A stretch of 64,000 bases of DNA, taken from positions 24,749 through 88,748 of the forward strand of contig DAIPMW010000016.1 of NCBI GenBank assembly GCA_036768475.1. Direction: 5' to 3'. This document shows positions 50,861 through 60,235 of the stretch, one piece after another. The first letter of the stretch is position 1, and each line of letters starts with the position of its first letter. Below the pieces are notes generated by a model. That model saw only the letters and a list, made by a program, of their open reading frames with translations. It did no database searches and had not been told where the DNA came from. Origin of the DNA: JAEUMD01 sp036768475 (GTDB taxonomy: Bacteria > Pseudomonadota > Alphaproteobacteria > Rhizobiales > Hyphomicrobiaceae). The translations under genes and the position numbers were made by a program.

Positions 50861-52753
50861 ATGTCACACAATCCTATGACTGCGAAACAACTCCATCCCG
50901 CGGAAGGTGAGCCACATCGGCTCGATTCATGCAAAGAGCAGTGTATGGCCGCACATGTTCCGGGTGCGCCGCAGTCACCTCCCCTCGTCGCGGAAAGCGA
51001 GTCGGCTGCACATTCCATATTCGGCGTTGGCGGCGAGGCTCTAGACCGCGCTCTTCACTTCATTCAGTCGCGCGCGACCCTTGGCCTGTCTCCGACGGCG
51101 ATCACACTGGCGTATCTGGATTGGTGCATGCATCTTGCCGCGTCGCCCGGCAAACAGATGCAACTCTTCGAGGAACTGTGCAGAGAGTGGGTGCTCGTCA
51201 ATCAACAGCTAGGCTCATGCCTGTTCTACGGCGAGGCAGGCCAGCGCTGCATCTGCCCGCGCGAAGAGGATAAGCGTTTTCTCGACCCTCAATGGCAGCA
51301 TTGGCCGTTCGACTTCATATACCTTGCGTTTCTCCTGCAGGAACGCTGGTGGGAGAAGGCAACGACCGGAATTCCCGGCATGACCGCTCAGCACGAGCGT
51401 CTCGTTTCATTCATGGCGCGCCAGTTTCTCGATATGGTCTCGCCTTCGAATTTCGTATCCACGAATCCGCTCGTGTTGCAACGGACCGTGGAATCGGGTG
51501 GCGCGAATCTCATCGCCGGCCTTGGCAACCTCTTTGAAGACTGGGGCCGCATGATCACCGGCGCACCTCCAGTTGGCATCGAGAACTTCAAGGTTGGCGA
51601 GAACCTGGCGACGACCGCCGGCCGTGTCGTCTACCGCAATGAGCTGATGGAACTCATTCAGTATGAGCCTACCACGGCACGTGTGAAGCGCGAGCCCATG
51701 CTGATCGTGCCGGCCTGGATCATGAAGTACTACATTCTCGACCTTTCCGCCGATAACTCGCTCGTCAGACACCTCGTTGGCCAAGGCTACACCGTCTTCA
51801 TGATCTCGTGGCGCAATCCGACGCGCAAACATCGCGATTTCGGAATGCAGGCCTACATGACGATGGGCGTCGAAGCCGCCATCTCCGAGGTGTGCCGACT
51901 GACAGGACAGCAGAACATTCATGCGGTCGGCTACTGTCTCGGCGGTACGCTTCTGGCCATGGTTGTGGCGGCCCTCTCGCGCGGCGACGGCGCTCGAGGC
52001 AAGAACATCAAGACACTGACACTGCTGGCGGCCCAGGTTGATTTCACCAATGCGGGAGAGCTCATGCTCTTCACCAACTCCAGTCAACTTGCGTTCCTCG
52101 AGGACGTGATGGAGGCGCAGGGCTATCTCGAAGCACGCCAGATGGCAGGCGCCTTCCAGATGCTGCGCTCAAACGACCTCATCTGGTCGCGGATCGTCCA
52201 GAACTACCTGATGGGCATTCGCAACCCGGCATTTGACTTGATGGCCTGGAATGCGGACGCGACACGCATGCCGGCGAAGATGCATTCGGAGTACCTGCGC
52301 CATATGTTCCTCAACAATGATCTCGCCCAGGGGCGTTACATCGTTGACGGCGCGCCGATTGCCATTACCGACATTCGCGCTCCGATCTTCGCCGTGGGAA
52401 CGGAAACCGATCACGTGGCTCCCTGGCGCAGCGTCTACAAGATTCGCCTGTTCTCAGATGCCGAGGTGACGTTCCTGCTCACGTCGGGTGGGCACAACGC
52501 CGGCGTCGTATCACCCCCGGGGCATAAAGGGCGCCACTACAGGATCACAACCGCGGCTGCGGATGCGACGTATGTCGATCCGGAAAGCTGGAAAAGCGAA
52601 ACACCGGAGAGGACTGGCTCGTGGTGGCCGGAATGGGTGCGCTGGCTCGATTCACATTCGAGCGGATCAGTTCCGCCACCCCGGATGGGATCACTTGCTG
52701 AGCATGGGCAGCCCGAATGCGCGGCTCCGGGAACATATGTCCTGGACCGCTGA
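50861..52753 (+). CDS. phaC: polyhydroxyalkanoate synthase (PhaC, class I type)
   Basis: A 630-residue enzyme polymerising hydroxyacyl-CoA into storage polyester. An N-terminal PhaC_N region (about 80-260, with FLLQERWWEKATTGIPGM and MVSPSNFVSTNPLVLQRTVE) precedes an alpha/beta-hydrolase core. The catalytic triad is visible: Cys in the lipase-like box GYCLGG, Asp in GTETDHVAPW, His in SGGHNAG. Family fragments YILDLSADNSLVRHLVGQGY and GYTVFMISWRNP are present. GGGAGAAT precedes ATG 50861. No phaA, phaB or phasin gene is adjacent. A broken CBS-domain gene lies just upstream on the other strand. Confidence 0.92.
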   Translation: MSHNPMTAKQLHPAEGEPHRLDSCKEQCMAAHVPGAPQSPPLVAESESAAHSIFGVGGEALDRALHFIQSRATLGLSPTAITLAYLDWCMHLAASPGKQMQLFEELCREWVLVNQQLGSCLFYGEAGQRCICPREEDKRFLDPQWQHWPFDFIYLAFLLQERWWEKATTGIPGMTAQHERLVSFMARQFLDMVSPSNFVSTNPLVLQRTVESGGANLIAGLGNLFEDWGRMITGAPPVGIENFKVGENLATTAGRVVYRNELMELIQYEPTTARVKREPMLIVPAWIMKYYILDLSADNSLVRHLVGQGYTVFMISWRNPTRKHRDFGMQAYMTMGVEAAISEVCRLTGQQNIHAVGYCLGGTLLAMVVAALSRGDGARGKNIKTLTLLAAQVDFTNAGELMLFTNSSQLAFLEDVMEAQGYLEARQMAGAFQMLRSNDLIWSRIVQNYLMGIRNPAFDLMAWNADATRMPAKMHSEYLRHMFLNNDLAQGRYIVDGAPIAITDIRAPIFAVGTETDHVAPWRSVYKIRLFSDAEVTFLLTSGGHNAGVVSPPGHKGRHYRITTAAADATYVDPESWKSETPERTGSWWPEWVRWLDSHSSGSVPPPRMGSLAEHGQPECAAPGTYVLDR

Positions 52754-53282
52754 TCGGGCATCGTAGCCGCGCATCGAGATGACGCCAGATCGCGAAGGCC
52801 GGGCGACCCGTACGCTGTGCGTGCAGCGCGACTGCTCAATGGTGCAGAAGCAGGACCTGGACAGGGCCATATCGGTCACCGGCGGATTGCCCGACACCGG
52901 CGGTTTTCGCTGGAGACGTCCGCCAGCCTTTCGCTCGCTGGGAAATGAGCCTGGCCAAATACGCGCCCGATTTGCCATCAGATCGCTGCATTCATCGCCT
53001 CAACGCTAATATTCCGGCTGTGAGCCCAGCCCACGACCTGCCTTTTCTCCCTTGCCTCCGGTGCTCGGGGAAATCCGGCGGGTGTTTGGAGCCAGCAAAT
53101 GCTGGAGGGGTATGCGCGAGCGCGCCGGTTGATTGAACCTGAACGCCTGCGGGGCAAAAAAGCGCCGACATGGTGTGCCAGAACCCGATCGCAAAAGGGC
53201 GGCATGGGCCGAAACCGTCCTTAGTAAGACATTAACCACACTGGCGGACTTTGAGACATACCGCTGGAGGGATTCTGAACGA
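52754..53282. other. intergenic region between phaC and the SH3 protein gene
   Basis: A 529-base stretch. Open frames here lack ribosome sites and good composition. The end of it (53266-53271, GGAGGG) is the ribosome site of the next gene, so its promoter is inside. No terminator for phaC or repeat copy was recognised. Confidence 0.4.
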
Positions 53283-54428
53283 ATGCGGAAGTTCGTCACG
53301 AAAGCCATTGGCGCATCGCTGATCTGCACCTTGCTGTCTTTCGACGGGTTCGCCGGCAGGGCCGACGCCGCAGAGCCCCTGTCGGGGGATACGTTGCGCC
53401 AGCAGATTCCTGGAGCGAAGATCCAGATTGACACTCCCTTGGGCAGCGTCATCCCTGTTTCATATGGCGCTGATGGCTCGCTCGAAGGCAAGGCTGGCGC
53501 CGTCGCATTCTTCCTCGGCTCCCAGAGAGATAGCGGCAAGTGGTGGATCCAAGGCTCCAAACTGTGCCAACGTTGGGACACTTGGTTCAACGGCCGGGTG
53601 AACTGCGTCCGCGTCTACCAGAGCGCCGATAATCGCATCGAATGGATCGATCAAGACGGCGAAAAGGGCACCGGAACCATTGTCGAGCTGCGCAAGTCTG
53701 CACCGGCAGCACCCGCTCCAGATGAAAAATTGGTCAGGCAGGTCGCCACTGCGCCTCCCCCGAGATCAGAGCCAAGACCTGTGGCGGCACAATCCTCCGT
53801 GATGGCCAAGACAGCCGAGATGCAGCTGGCCGCTCCAGTGCCTGTTCATGTATCGAAGCCACCGGCACCTGTAAAAAAGCAGAGCCGGCAAGCTGCCGAT
53901 ACCGACAAGGTCGAGCTGGCAAGGAACGTTTCCTCACATGGCAACTCTGCTGGGACGCGCGTTCATGCTGCGACTTACCGCGTCGTCAATGTTCCATCAG
54001 ACGATGTCTTGAATGTGCGCAACGGCCCCAGCCCGGAAGCCAGGATCGTGTCGACCATCCAGCCTCGCGCGATCGGCGTCGTGATGGCGGGGAACTGCGA
54101 AGGCGAATGGTGTCTGATACGACATGGCCGAAGCCACGGTTGGGTCAACCGCTACTTCCTTGCATCGGAGAACAGCACGCGCCAGCACGCCTATTTGCGC
54201 AGATCTACGCCCAACCCCATTACCTACAAAGTCGTGAGAGTCCCTGCAGGCGACGTCCTAAATCTGCGTCGGCGCCCGGACTCAGAGGCTGCGGTCGTCG
54301 CAACGATACCGCCGTCAGGAAACAGGATCCGTCTGACCGGCTATTGCGTTGGCGAATGGTGTCCGGTCGCACACGGGCAGGATTCGGGTTGGGCGCACCG
54401 CTATTTCCTTGCGCTCGAGTTTCGATGA
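53283..54428 (+). CDS. exported protein with two bacterial SH3 domains
   Basis: A 381-residue protein with a Sec signal peptide (residues 1-32, ASLICTLLSFDGFAGRADA). An N-terminal domain of about 100 residues (GKWWIQGSKLCQRWDTWFNG and NCVRVYQS) resembles small secreted domains of rhizobia. A Pro/Ala/Lys-rich linker follows. Two C-terminal SH3_3 repeats (about 228-295 and 315-380) carry DVLNVRNGPSPEARIVSTI with CEGEWCLIRHGRSHGWVNRY, and DVLNLRRRPDSEAAVVATI with CVGEWCPVAHGQDSGWAHRY. Each SH3 has a Cys pair. Such domains usually bind peptidoglycan or proteins in the envelope. Confidence 0.83.
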   Translation: MRKFVTKAIGASLICTLLSFDGFAGRADAAEPLSGDTLRQQIPGAKIQIDTPLGSVIPVSYGADGSLEGKAGAVAFFLGSQRDSGKWWIQGSKLCQRWDTWFNGRVNCVRVYQSADNRIEWIDQDGEKGTGTIVELRKSAPAAPAPDEKLVRQVATAPPPRSEPRPVAAQSSVMAKTAEMQLAAPVPVHVSKPPAPVKKQSRQAADTDKVELARNVSSHGNSAGTRVHAATYRVVNVPSDDVLNVRNGPSPEARIVSTIQPRAIGVVMAGNCEGEWCLIRHGRSHGWVNRYFLASENSTRQHAYLRRSTPNPITYKVVRVPAGDVLNLRRRPDSEAAVVATIPPSGNRIRLTGYCVGEWCPVAHGQDSGWAHRYFLALEFR

Positions 54429-54564
54429 GAAGGTGACCTCGCTGCCCACTTGGATCGCGTATCCTGGTTGGCCCTTATCGTCAGCCACGCCACAGCGCCA
54501 AGCGTTCTCATGGTTCGGGCAAGCTCTGCATGCTGCACCACTGCACATCTCAGCGACGCACCGA

Positions 54565-55542
54565 TCAGACAATCTGCCCCCCGTCATAACCGCAGGCAAT
54601 GCGCCCTAGCGCAATCCGCATCGCGTCGCTATCCAGTTCGCGCAATATCTGCCCTGTCTCGTGCCCATCGGGGTCGAAGCCGCGCGCTCGCGCCAGCATC
54701 CGCGCCAGCGTTTGTCCATTGAGCGTGGGCAGGAGGGCCAAGAAGCCCCGCGCCAGCTCCTCCGCCAACATGTGATCTGGATGCCCGCCGTGTTCAGGTG
54801 CGCGGCCTATCTCGTACATGTGCGTGACGGCGCTCCAATCCGCCCGTGTTGCAGGGAGCCTCTCCATGACGTCCGCACACTCCTCGGCGACGTAGAAACG
54901 ATTGAGCGTATCGTCGAGCCTGAATCGATAGCCTGCCCGTAGCAGGTCGGGCTCCCATTTTTCGAACGTCGGCCCATTCGTTGCAGGGTCGATCGCCTCA
55001 GCGACGACTATCCTGGGTCGAAAGCGGCTCCAGTCATTGCCCGCGAGCACGTCCGCCTCGGCGCCTTCGACGTCGATCTTCAGGAAATCAATGTGTCCGA
55101 CACCATAGCGCTCGCACAGTGCGGCAAGGGTGAGCATGGGCAGCTTCTGCGAAACGTAGTCGTCGCCGTGGACCCTGGAACTCTGGGCGTTATCCAAAAC
55201 CATCGTCGACAATCCGTGCAGCCGGGAAAATACGTGCAGCTCGGCCGTCCCTACTTCTCGGCCGACGAGGCCGGCATAGACATGATCGCGCGGCCGGACG
55301 TGCGGATAGAGATCGGCCAGTGCCGCCTGCGGCTCGACGATGATGCCGCTCCAGCCGCGTTCGTAAAACCAGCACGACACGTTGTCGGCAACCGGATGAC
55401 CACCGCCTATGTCAATGTAGAACCCGGGGCTGTCAGCTCCGAGGGCGAGCCACAAGTGATAATCCTCCATGTTCTGCGCGTAAGAGAGCGGGGCTACGGT
55501 CGATGGCTCGTTGCCTGCGCTATTCACATCCTGATTTGCCAT
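54565..55542 (-). CDS. FkbM family methyltransferase
   Basis: A 325-residue SAM-dependent methyltransferase. The FkbM fold is shown by SYAQNMEDYHLWLALG, the SAM-binding motif I GFYIDIGGGHPVADNVSCWF, IVEPQAALADLYP and the later FLKIDVEGAEADVLAGND. These enzymes usually O-methylate sugars or polyketides. A C-terminal extension (about 230-325) is unusual and looks helical. GGGAGG seven bases before ATG 55542 fixes the start. There are no glycosyltransferases nearby, so the acceptor cannot be inferred. Confidence 0.87.
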   Translation of the reverse strand: MANQDVNSAGNEPSTVAPLSYAQNMEDYHLWLALGADSPGFYIDIGGGHPVADNVSCWFYERGWSGIIVEPQAALADLYPHVRPRDHVYAGLVGREVGTAELHVFSRLHGLSTMVLDNAQSSRVHGDDYVSQKLPMLTLAALCERYGVGHIDFLKIDVEGAEADVLAGNDWSRFRPRIVVAEAIDPATNGPTFEKWEPDLLRAGYRFRLDDTLNRFYVAEECADVMERLPATRADWSAVTHMYEIGRAPEHGGHPDHMLAEELARGFLALLPTLNGQTLARMLARARGFDPDGHETGQILRELDSDAMRIALGRIACGYDGGQIV

Positions 55543-55791
55543 GTACGGCCTCCCGGGCCCGAATGAAGCTGCGCAAAAGATCGGTGGTCGAACGGCTGAC
55601 GGAACAAGACCATTTAACCGGTCCTAAGGTAACAGCGGCTCGGAAAATGGCTCGGCGGGCCTATCGGTTGACGGTATCCTGGGCACGAGTAGCATGAAAA
55701 TTTGCTGCATTTGCGATGCATGAAGGCGCCGCGGTCGTGCGGCACGGTGGCAACCGCGAAGAACCGGGTCGGGCAGGCGGGAGTTGCGACG

Positions 55792-56076
55792 ATGGGCGAG
55801 ACACGTTCGGTCCACGTTCGAATCACAGGCCGCGTGCAAGGCGTCGGCTACCGTGCGTGGCTCGAAGCGGAAGCCGTGAATCAAGACTTGGACGGGTGGG
55901 TCCGAAATCACACTGACGGCACCGTCGAGGCAGTTTTTCGTGGTGCGCCCAACAAGGTTGCCGAGATGCTAGAGCGCTGCCGAAGCGGACCACCGGCGGC
56001 CCGCGTCACACGCATCGATACGCTCGGCGCGCCACTCGAGGTCTCGCCCGGCTTCCACCGTCGTGCAACGGTCTGA
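55792..56076 (+). CDS. acyP: acylphosphatase
   Basis: A 94-residue protein of classic acylphosphatase length. The phosphate-binding loop GRVQGVGYRAWLEAEA carries the catalytic Arg, and the catalytic Asn is in LDGWVRNHTDGTVEAVFRG. It hydrolyses carboxyl phosphates such as 1,3-bisphosphoglycerate or acetyl phosphate. ATG 55792 is chosen by GGGAG upstream and by family length. Single gene. Confidence 0.93.
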   Translation: MGETRSVHVRITGRVQGVGYRAWLEAEAVNQDLDGWVRNHTDGTVEAVFRGAPNKVAEMLERCRSGPPAARVTRIDTLGAPLEVSPGFHRRATV

Positions 56077-56296
56077 CGAACGGGCTCGAACACGGCAAGC
56101 GCGGCCGCGCGCCATATCATTCCCTTTTGCACACTCGCATGGCTGAGCTGTCGCGCATCAGCGCAGCGTCCGAATCTCTGATAAGTCCTCTATAGGTGTT
56201 GACAGAGATCGGCTCATCTCGTTACCTCTCCAACATAAGATGCGTATGCAGGCATGTGGCTTGCCGGCCGTTGGCCTCGTCAGAGGAGTCGTCGTA

Positions 56297-57070
56297 ATGG
56301 TACGCGAAAAGCCGAAGAAAATTGTACATTCTGCTAATCCGGCTGAGCCCAAGCACAAGATCATCGCCAACCACCTTCTCGCACAAATCGAGGTTGGGAC
56401 CTGGACTCCTGGAATGCAAATTCCTTCAGAGGAACAACTGGCCATCGATACCGGTGCAAGCCTGGGAACGATCCGGCGCGCGCTCGGAAATCTCGTAGAG
56501 ATAGGCGTCCTTGAGCGTCACCATGGCAAGGGAACTTTCGTTTCCGGCGCGCGCGCGCCGGAACGGCATCTGCGTCATTTCAGATTCGTGGCGGAGGGCT
56601 CAACGAAACTGCTGCCGGTGTTCTTCCGGGTTCTCGATGTTACGGAGACCAGTGACCGTGGACCGTGGCAGGTCGCACTCGATGCGCCTGTCAGTTCCTT
56701 CGTGCGCATTTCCCGACTGGTTTCGGTCAACACCGAGTTCGAAATTTTTAGCGAAGTCTACCTGCCCAAGGATCGCTTCGCACCACTCCTGGACATGGCG
56801 GATAAGCTCGACGGCGTTTCCATACGTGACCTTCTTGCCGAGCGCTTCAATGCACCCACGCTCAATACGCGCCAGCACATGCGCTGCGCGCCTTTGCCGC
56901 CGCGAGTCGCGCGCCATATCGGCGTGTCCCCCGGACAATACGGCATGGTGTTGACCGTTTGCGGCATGAGCTACCGCGAGACCCCGATCATCTGGCAGCG
57001 CGTCTTTATTCCTCCGAGTGATCGCGCGCTTGAGATTTCCTGCGTGCACAATCTCAGCCTTGTCGGTTGA
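56297..57070 (+). CDS. GntR family regulator, HutC/UTRA type
   Basis: A 257-residue regulator. The N-terminal winged helix (about 20-90) includes GMQIPSEEQLAIDTGASLGT and IRRALGNLVEIGVLERHHGK; the C-terminal UTRA ligand domain (about 105-250) ends with RETPIIWQRVFIPPSDRALE. AGAGGAG eight bases upstream supports ATG 56297. It precedes the DUF3604 gene by 130 bases on the same strand, so it probably regulates that gene. Confidence 0.88.
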   Translation: MVREKPKKIVHSANPAEPKHKIIANHLLAQIEVGTWTPGMQIPSEEQLAIDTGASLGTIRRALGNLVEIGVLERHHGKGTFVSGARAPERHLRHFRFVAEGSTKLLPVFFRVLDVTETSDRGPWQVALDAPVSSFVRISRLVSVNTEFEIFSEVYLPKDRFAPLLDMADKLDGVSIRDLLAERFNAPTLNTRQHMRCAPLPPRVARHIGVSPGQYGMVLTVCGMSYRETPIIWQRVFIPPSDRALEISCVHNLSLVG

Positions 57071-57200
57071 GCCTGATGAACCGGCCATACCAATTGGGCA
57101 TTGAGCAGCGCGATCGGCGCATCGTCATTCGCAATCGACACCTGCGTGCCGGTGCTGATCTGACAATCGACAAACTCCGTCAGTGGAGACACGTGAAAAA

Positions 57201-59498
57201 ATGACGACTGCACCCTGGGAAAAGATCGACTCTGGCGTCATCAGAAACGCTATTTCTCCAGACCAACTCGGCAATGCCACGATTACACCCGACGGCAGTT
57301 TCGAGGCGGGATCTTATGCGAGTTTTACGCTGACCTACACGGCGGGTATTTTCGGCATCGACGATTCGGGCAGCCTGAGGATCTGCTTCCGCTTCGCTTC
57401 AGACCAGAGCACCCCGCAGTTCGACGATCCCAAAGGGGCCAATTTCTGTGTTGTCGAGGCTTCGAACGGGGCAACCCTGCAGGTGCGTTGGGATCCGAAA
57501 GCCAACGTGCGCCCGTGGGATCGTACGCTCTGGATCAAGGTCGTGAAGGGCTACCTCAAGGAAGGCGACCGGATCACCATCCGCTTCGGCGTCACTGATC
57601 ATGGGGGGCCAGGCATGCGACTGCAGACATTCTGCGAGACAACATTTGAATTCCGCGTGCTCGCAGATCCCATCGCCACATTCAATTTCCAGACTCTGCC
57701 GGTGCAGCCGACGATCGCCATCGTGCCGGGAGCGCCCGAACGCTACATCGCCACCATTCCGACGCGCCGGCGCCCCGGTGAGACCTTTGCCCTCAAGATC
57801 AAGGGCGAAGACAAGTGGGGCAATCCCTCAGATCGTTGCGATCAGATCTTCAAGCTCGAAGCCGTCGGCCCCATCACGGGCCTGCCGCCTGAAATCCGAC
57901 ACAAGCCCGGCGCGTTCGCCACAACGGTCGAGGGTCTCAGCGTCGCCGAAGAAGCCGACGTTGAGATCCGGCTTCGCGATGCCACCGGCGCAGTCGTTGC
58001 AACGAGCAACCCGCTGCGCGTCAAGGACGCCAGCTTCGTACATTTCTGGGGTGACCTGCACGGTCAATCGGAGGAAACCATCGGCACAGGCAGCGCGCGC
58101 GAGTATTTCGCATTTGCGCGCGACCGCGCCTTCGTCGACGCGTGCGGCCATCAAGGGAACGACTTCCAGATCACCGACGCGTTTTGGGACGAACTCAACC
58201 AGATCACCAAGGCGTTCGATGCTCCGGGAAGCTTTGTCGCGCTACCCGGCTATGAATGGTCGGGCAACACGTCGCTGGGTGGCGATCGCAACGTCTACTT
58301 CCCCACAGAGGGCCGGCGGATCAGGCGTTCTTCTCACGCACTTATCGAAGATCATGCCACTCTCGCGGACGACCGCACGACAGCCAAGGAACTGTTCGAA
58401 GCCTTCGCCAAGGACGAGGAATTCGATGTCGTCTGCTTTGCCCACTGCGGCGGGCGCTATGCTGACATCGCAGTAGCTCACGATGGCCGCTTCGAGCGGT
58501 CCGTCGAGGTGCATTCATCCTGGGGATCGTTCGAATGGCTCCTCCACGATGCATTCAAGCTCGGCTATCGGGTAGGCGTGGTAACGAATTCCGATGGTCA
58601 TAAGGGCCGCCCCGGCGCGAGCTATCCCGGCTCAGGCAAGTTCGGCGCAATCGGCGGGCTGTCATGCTATCTGATGCCCGAGCTCAATCGCACCGCACTG
58701 CTCGACTGCCTCAGGAAGCGCCACCACTACGGCACGACGGGCGGCCCCGGAGGCCGCATCATCATCGACCTGACGGCCGACTTCTCGGCTGAAGCGACCC
58801 TCTACCATGACGATCCGAAGCTCGGTCCCGCGGAAGGCAAAGCGGCAACGTCGGCAACCATGGGAGACATCGTCCACCTTCCCTCCGGCGAGATGTCTGT
58901 CAACGTGTCTCTGCTCACCGGATCGCCGATCGAACGCGTCGAGATTTTCAACGGCGCCGAGCTCACACAAACGCTACGACCATTTTCCGAGAAGGATCTG
59001 GGCAGCCGCATTCGCGTACTATGGGAGGGCGCGGAGTATCGTGGCCGCTTCCGCGAGGTGATCTGGGATGGCACCGCCCACCTGAAAGGCAATGAATTCG
59101 TAAAGTCGGTACCTATCAACTTCTTCAACCGCGACAAGGCCCTGAAGAGCGTGGCACCCGATACGCTGGCGTGGAAATCCCTGACGACAGGGAACTTCTC
59201 CGGCTTCGATGCCTGGCTTGCCGACGGTCAAAGCGGCGTGCTTGCGATCGACACACCGTTGATCTCCTGCGAGATACCGGTTGCCGATATTGGCATCGAC
59301 AGCATCGTCCGCGACGCTTCGGGCGAGCTGCCGCGTTTCCTTCAGGTGTTCCGCCTGCCAGACGAGAGCCGCCATCGCAGTTTCAGCTTCGAAGCACCGG
59401 TACCGATCAAGGCGTCTGGGGACAATCCGATCTATCTGCGCGTCACGATGGAGGATGGAACGCGCGCCTGGACAAGCCCCATCTATGTCTACCGTTGA
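57201..59498 (+). CDS. DUF3604 domain-containing protein (PHP-like metalloenzyme candidate)
   Basis: A 765-residue cytosolic protein (no signal peptide seen). The first 280 residues are beta-rich. The core DUF3604 region (about 280-530) begins FVHFWGDLHGQSEETIGTGS and contains DACGHQGNDFQITDAFWDEL, LPGYEWSGNTSLGGDRNVYF, VVCFAHCGGRYADIAVAHDG, VEVHSSWGSFEWLL and VVTNSDGHKGRPGASYPG. The DLHGQ, GYEW, AHCGG, VEVHSS and SDGHKGRPG elements resemble the metal-binding motifs of PHP phosphoesterase-like folds. The C-terminal 200 residues are again beta-rich. Substrate unknown. Regulated probably by the upstream GntR protein. Confidence 0.8.
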   Translation: MTTAPWEKIDSGVIRNAISPDQLGNATITPDGSFEAGSYASFTLTYTAGIFGIDDSGSLRICFRFASDQSTPQFDDPKGANFCVVEASNGATLQVRWDPKANVRPWDRTLWIKVVKGYLKEGDRITIRFGVTDHGGPGMRLQTFCETTFEFRVLADPIATFNFQTLPVQPTIAIVPGAPERYIATIPTRRRPGETFALKIKGEDKWGNPSDRCDQIFKLEAVGPITGLPPEIRHKPGAFATTVEGLSVAEEADVEIRLRDATGAVVATSNPLRVKDASFVHFWGDLHGQSEETIGTGSAREYFAFARDRAFVDACGHQGNDFQITDAFWDELNQITKAFDAPGSFVALPGYEWSGNTSLGGDRNVYFPTEGRRIRRSSHALIEDHATLADDRTTAKELFEAFAKDEEFDVVCFAHCGGRYADIAVAHDGRFERSVEVHSSWGSFEWLLHDAFKLGYRVGVVTNSDGHKGRPGASYPGSGKFGAIGGLSCYLMPELNRTALLDCLRKRHHYGTTGGPGGRIIIDLTADFSAEATLYHDDPKLGPAEGKAATSATMGDIVHLPSGEMSVNVSLLTGSPIERVEIFNGAELTQTLRPFSEKDLGSRIRVLWEGAEYRGRFREVIWDGTAHLKGNEFVKSVPINFFNRDKALKSVAPDTLAWKSLTTGNFSGFDAWLADGQSGVLAIDTPLISCEIPVADIGIDSIVRDASGELPRFLQVFRLPDESRHRSFSFEAPVPIKASGDNPIYLRVTMEDGTRAWTSPIYVYR

Positions 59499-59499
59499 A

Positions 59500-59552
59500 T
59501 AGAGCAGGTCAGGTTCTGATTGAATGACGTCTGGCCGTTGCCGCCTGCTCTA
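59500..59552 (+). repeat. dispersed palindromic repeat, family A, copy 7 (one module), possible bidirectional terminator
   Basis: TAGAGCAGG at the left pairs with CCTGCTCTA at the right; inside are TCAGGTTCTGATTGAATGAC and GTCTGGCCGTTG. It begins one base after the DUF3604 stop and sits between convergent genes, so its stem may end both transcripts. Confidence 0.7.
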
Positions 59553-59616
59553 AACATGCTGTAGCGGCGCGCTGGCATTCGCGTCAGCTTTGCGGTGCGG
59601 GCGGCTTAGATACCGG

Positions 59617-60159
59617 TTACAGGCCGGATGGGAGCTTTGAGGCCATCATCTTGCTGCGATCAAGCCTGCGCCCGTCAACGATAAACGTTCCGTCGCCAAC
59701 GGCGTGAACCATGCGAGTCTCTGTTCGTTCAGCATCAATATGGGCTGCGACCCCCTCAAGCACGACAATGTTATGCTTGGCGACGATATCGACGACTTTG
59801 CATTCGATATTGGCAAAACATTCAACAATCAAAGGCGCCCTCACAACCTTGCCGGGGGCAGCCGTCAGCCTGAAGCTGGCGAACTTGTCCGTATCGGCAC
59901 CGGTACATGTCCCAATGCCGACCACGCGGTCGAGCATGTCGACCGTCGGAATGCCAAGCACACACTCCTTAGTCTCTCGCAAAGCCGCGAAGGAGTAGTT
60001 CCATTCGCCCGTGACAATGGCGAACATTGGCGTGAAGTCGAGCACCATCGTCCACGAGATCGTCATGATGTTGCTCTTGGCGCCGTCGTGGGTCGTCACC
60101 AGAATGACAGGTCCCGGCTCAATGAGAGTGAAGGCTCTGCTCAACTTCATTGCACGCAT
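59617..60159 (-). CDS. flavin reductase family protein (flavoredoxin-like)
   Basis: A 180-residue FMN-binding split-barrel protein: RAFTLIEPGPVILVTTHDGA, NIMTISWTMVLDFTPMFAIV, SFAALRETKECVLGIPTVDM and DKFASFRLTAAPGKVVRAPL are typical of flavoredoxin or flavin reductase like proteins. GGAGG six bases before ATG 60159 decides the start over an upstream ATG. It follows the isomerase-like gene by 76 bases on the same strand, suggesting a small redox-related operon. Confidence 0.87.
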   Translation of the reverse strand: MRAMKLSRAFTLIEPGPVILVTTHDGAKSNIMTISWTMVLDFTPMFAIVTGEWNYSFAALRETKECVLGIPTVDMLDRVVGIGTCTGADTDKFASFRLTAAPGKVVRAPLIVECFANIECKVVDIVAKHNIVVLEGVAAHIDAERTETRMVHAVGDGTFIVDGRRLDRSKMMASKLPSGL

Positions 60160-60235
60160 GCAAACCTCCGCCCCACGATGACGCTGCTGGTCTGGCTGGT
60201 CTTGCGTCAAAGATACTGATCTGCTCGCGCCTGGT

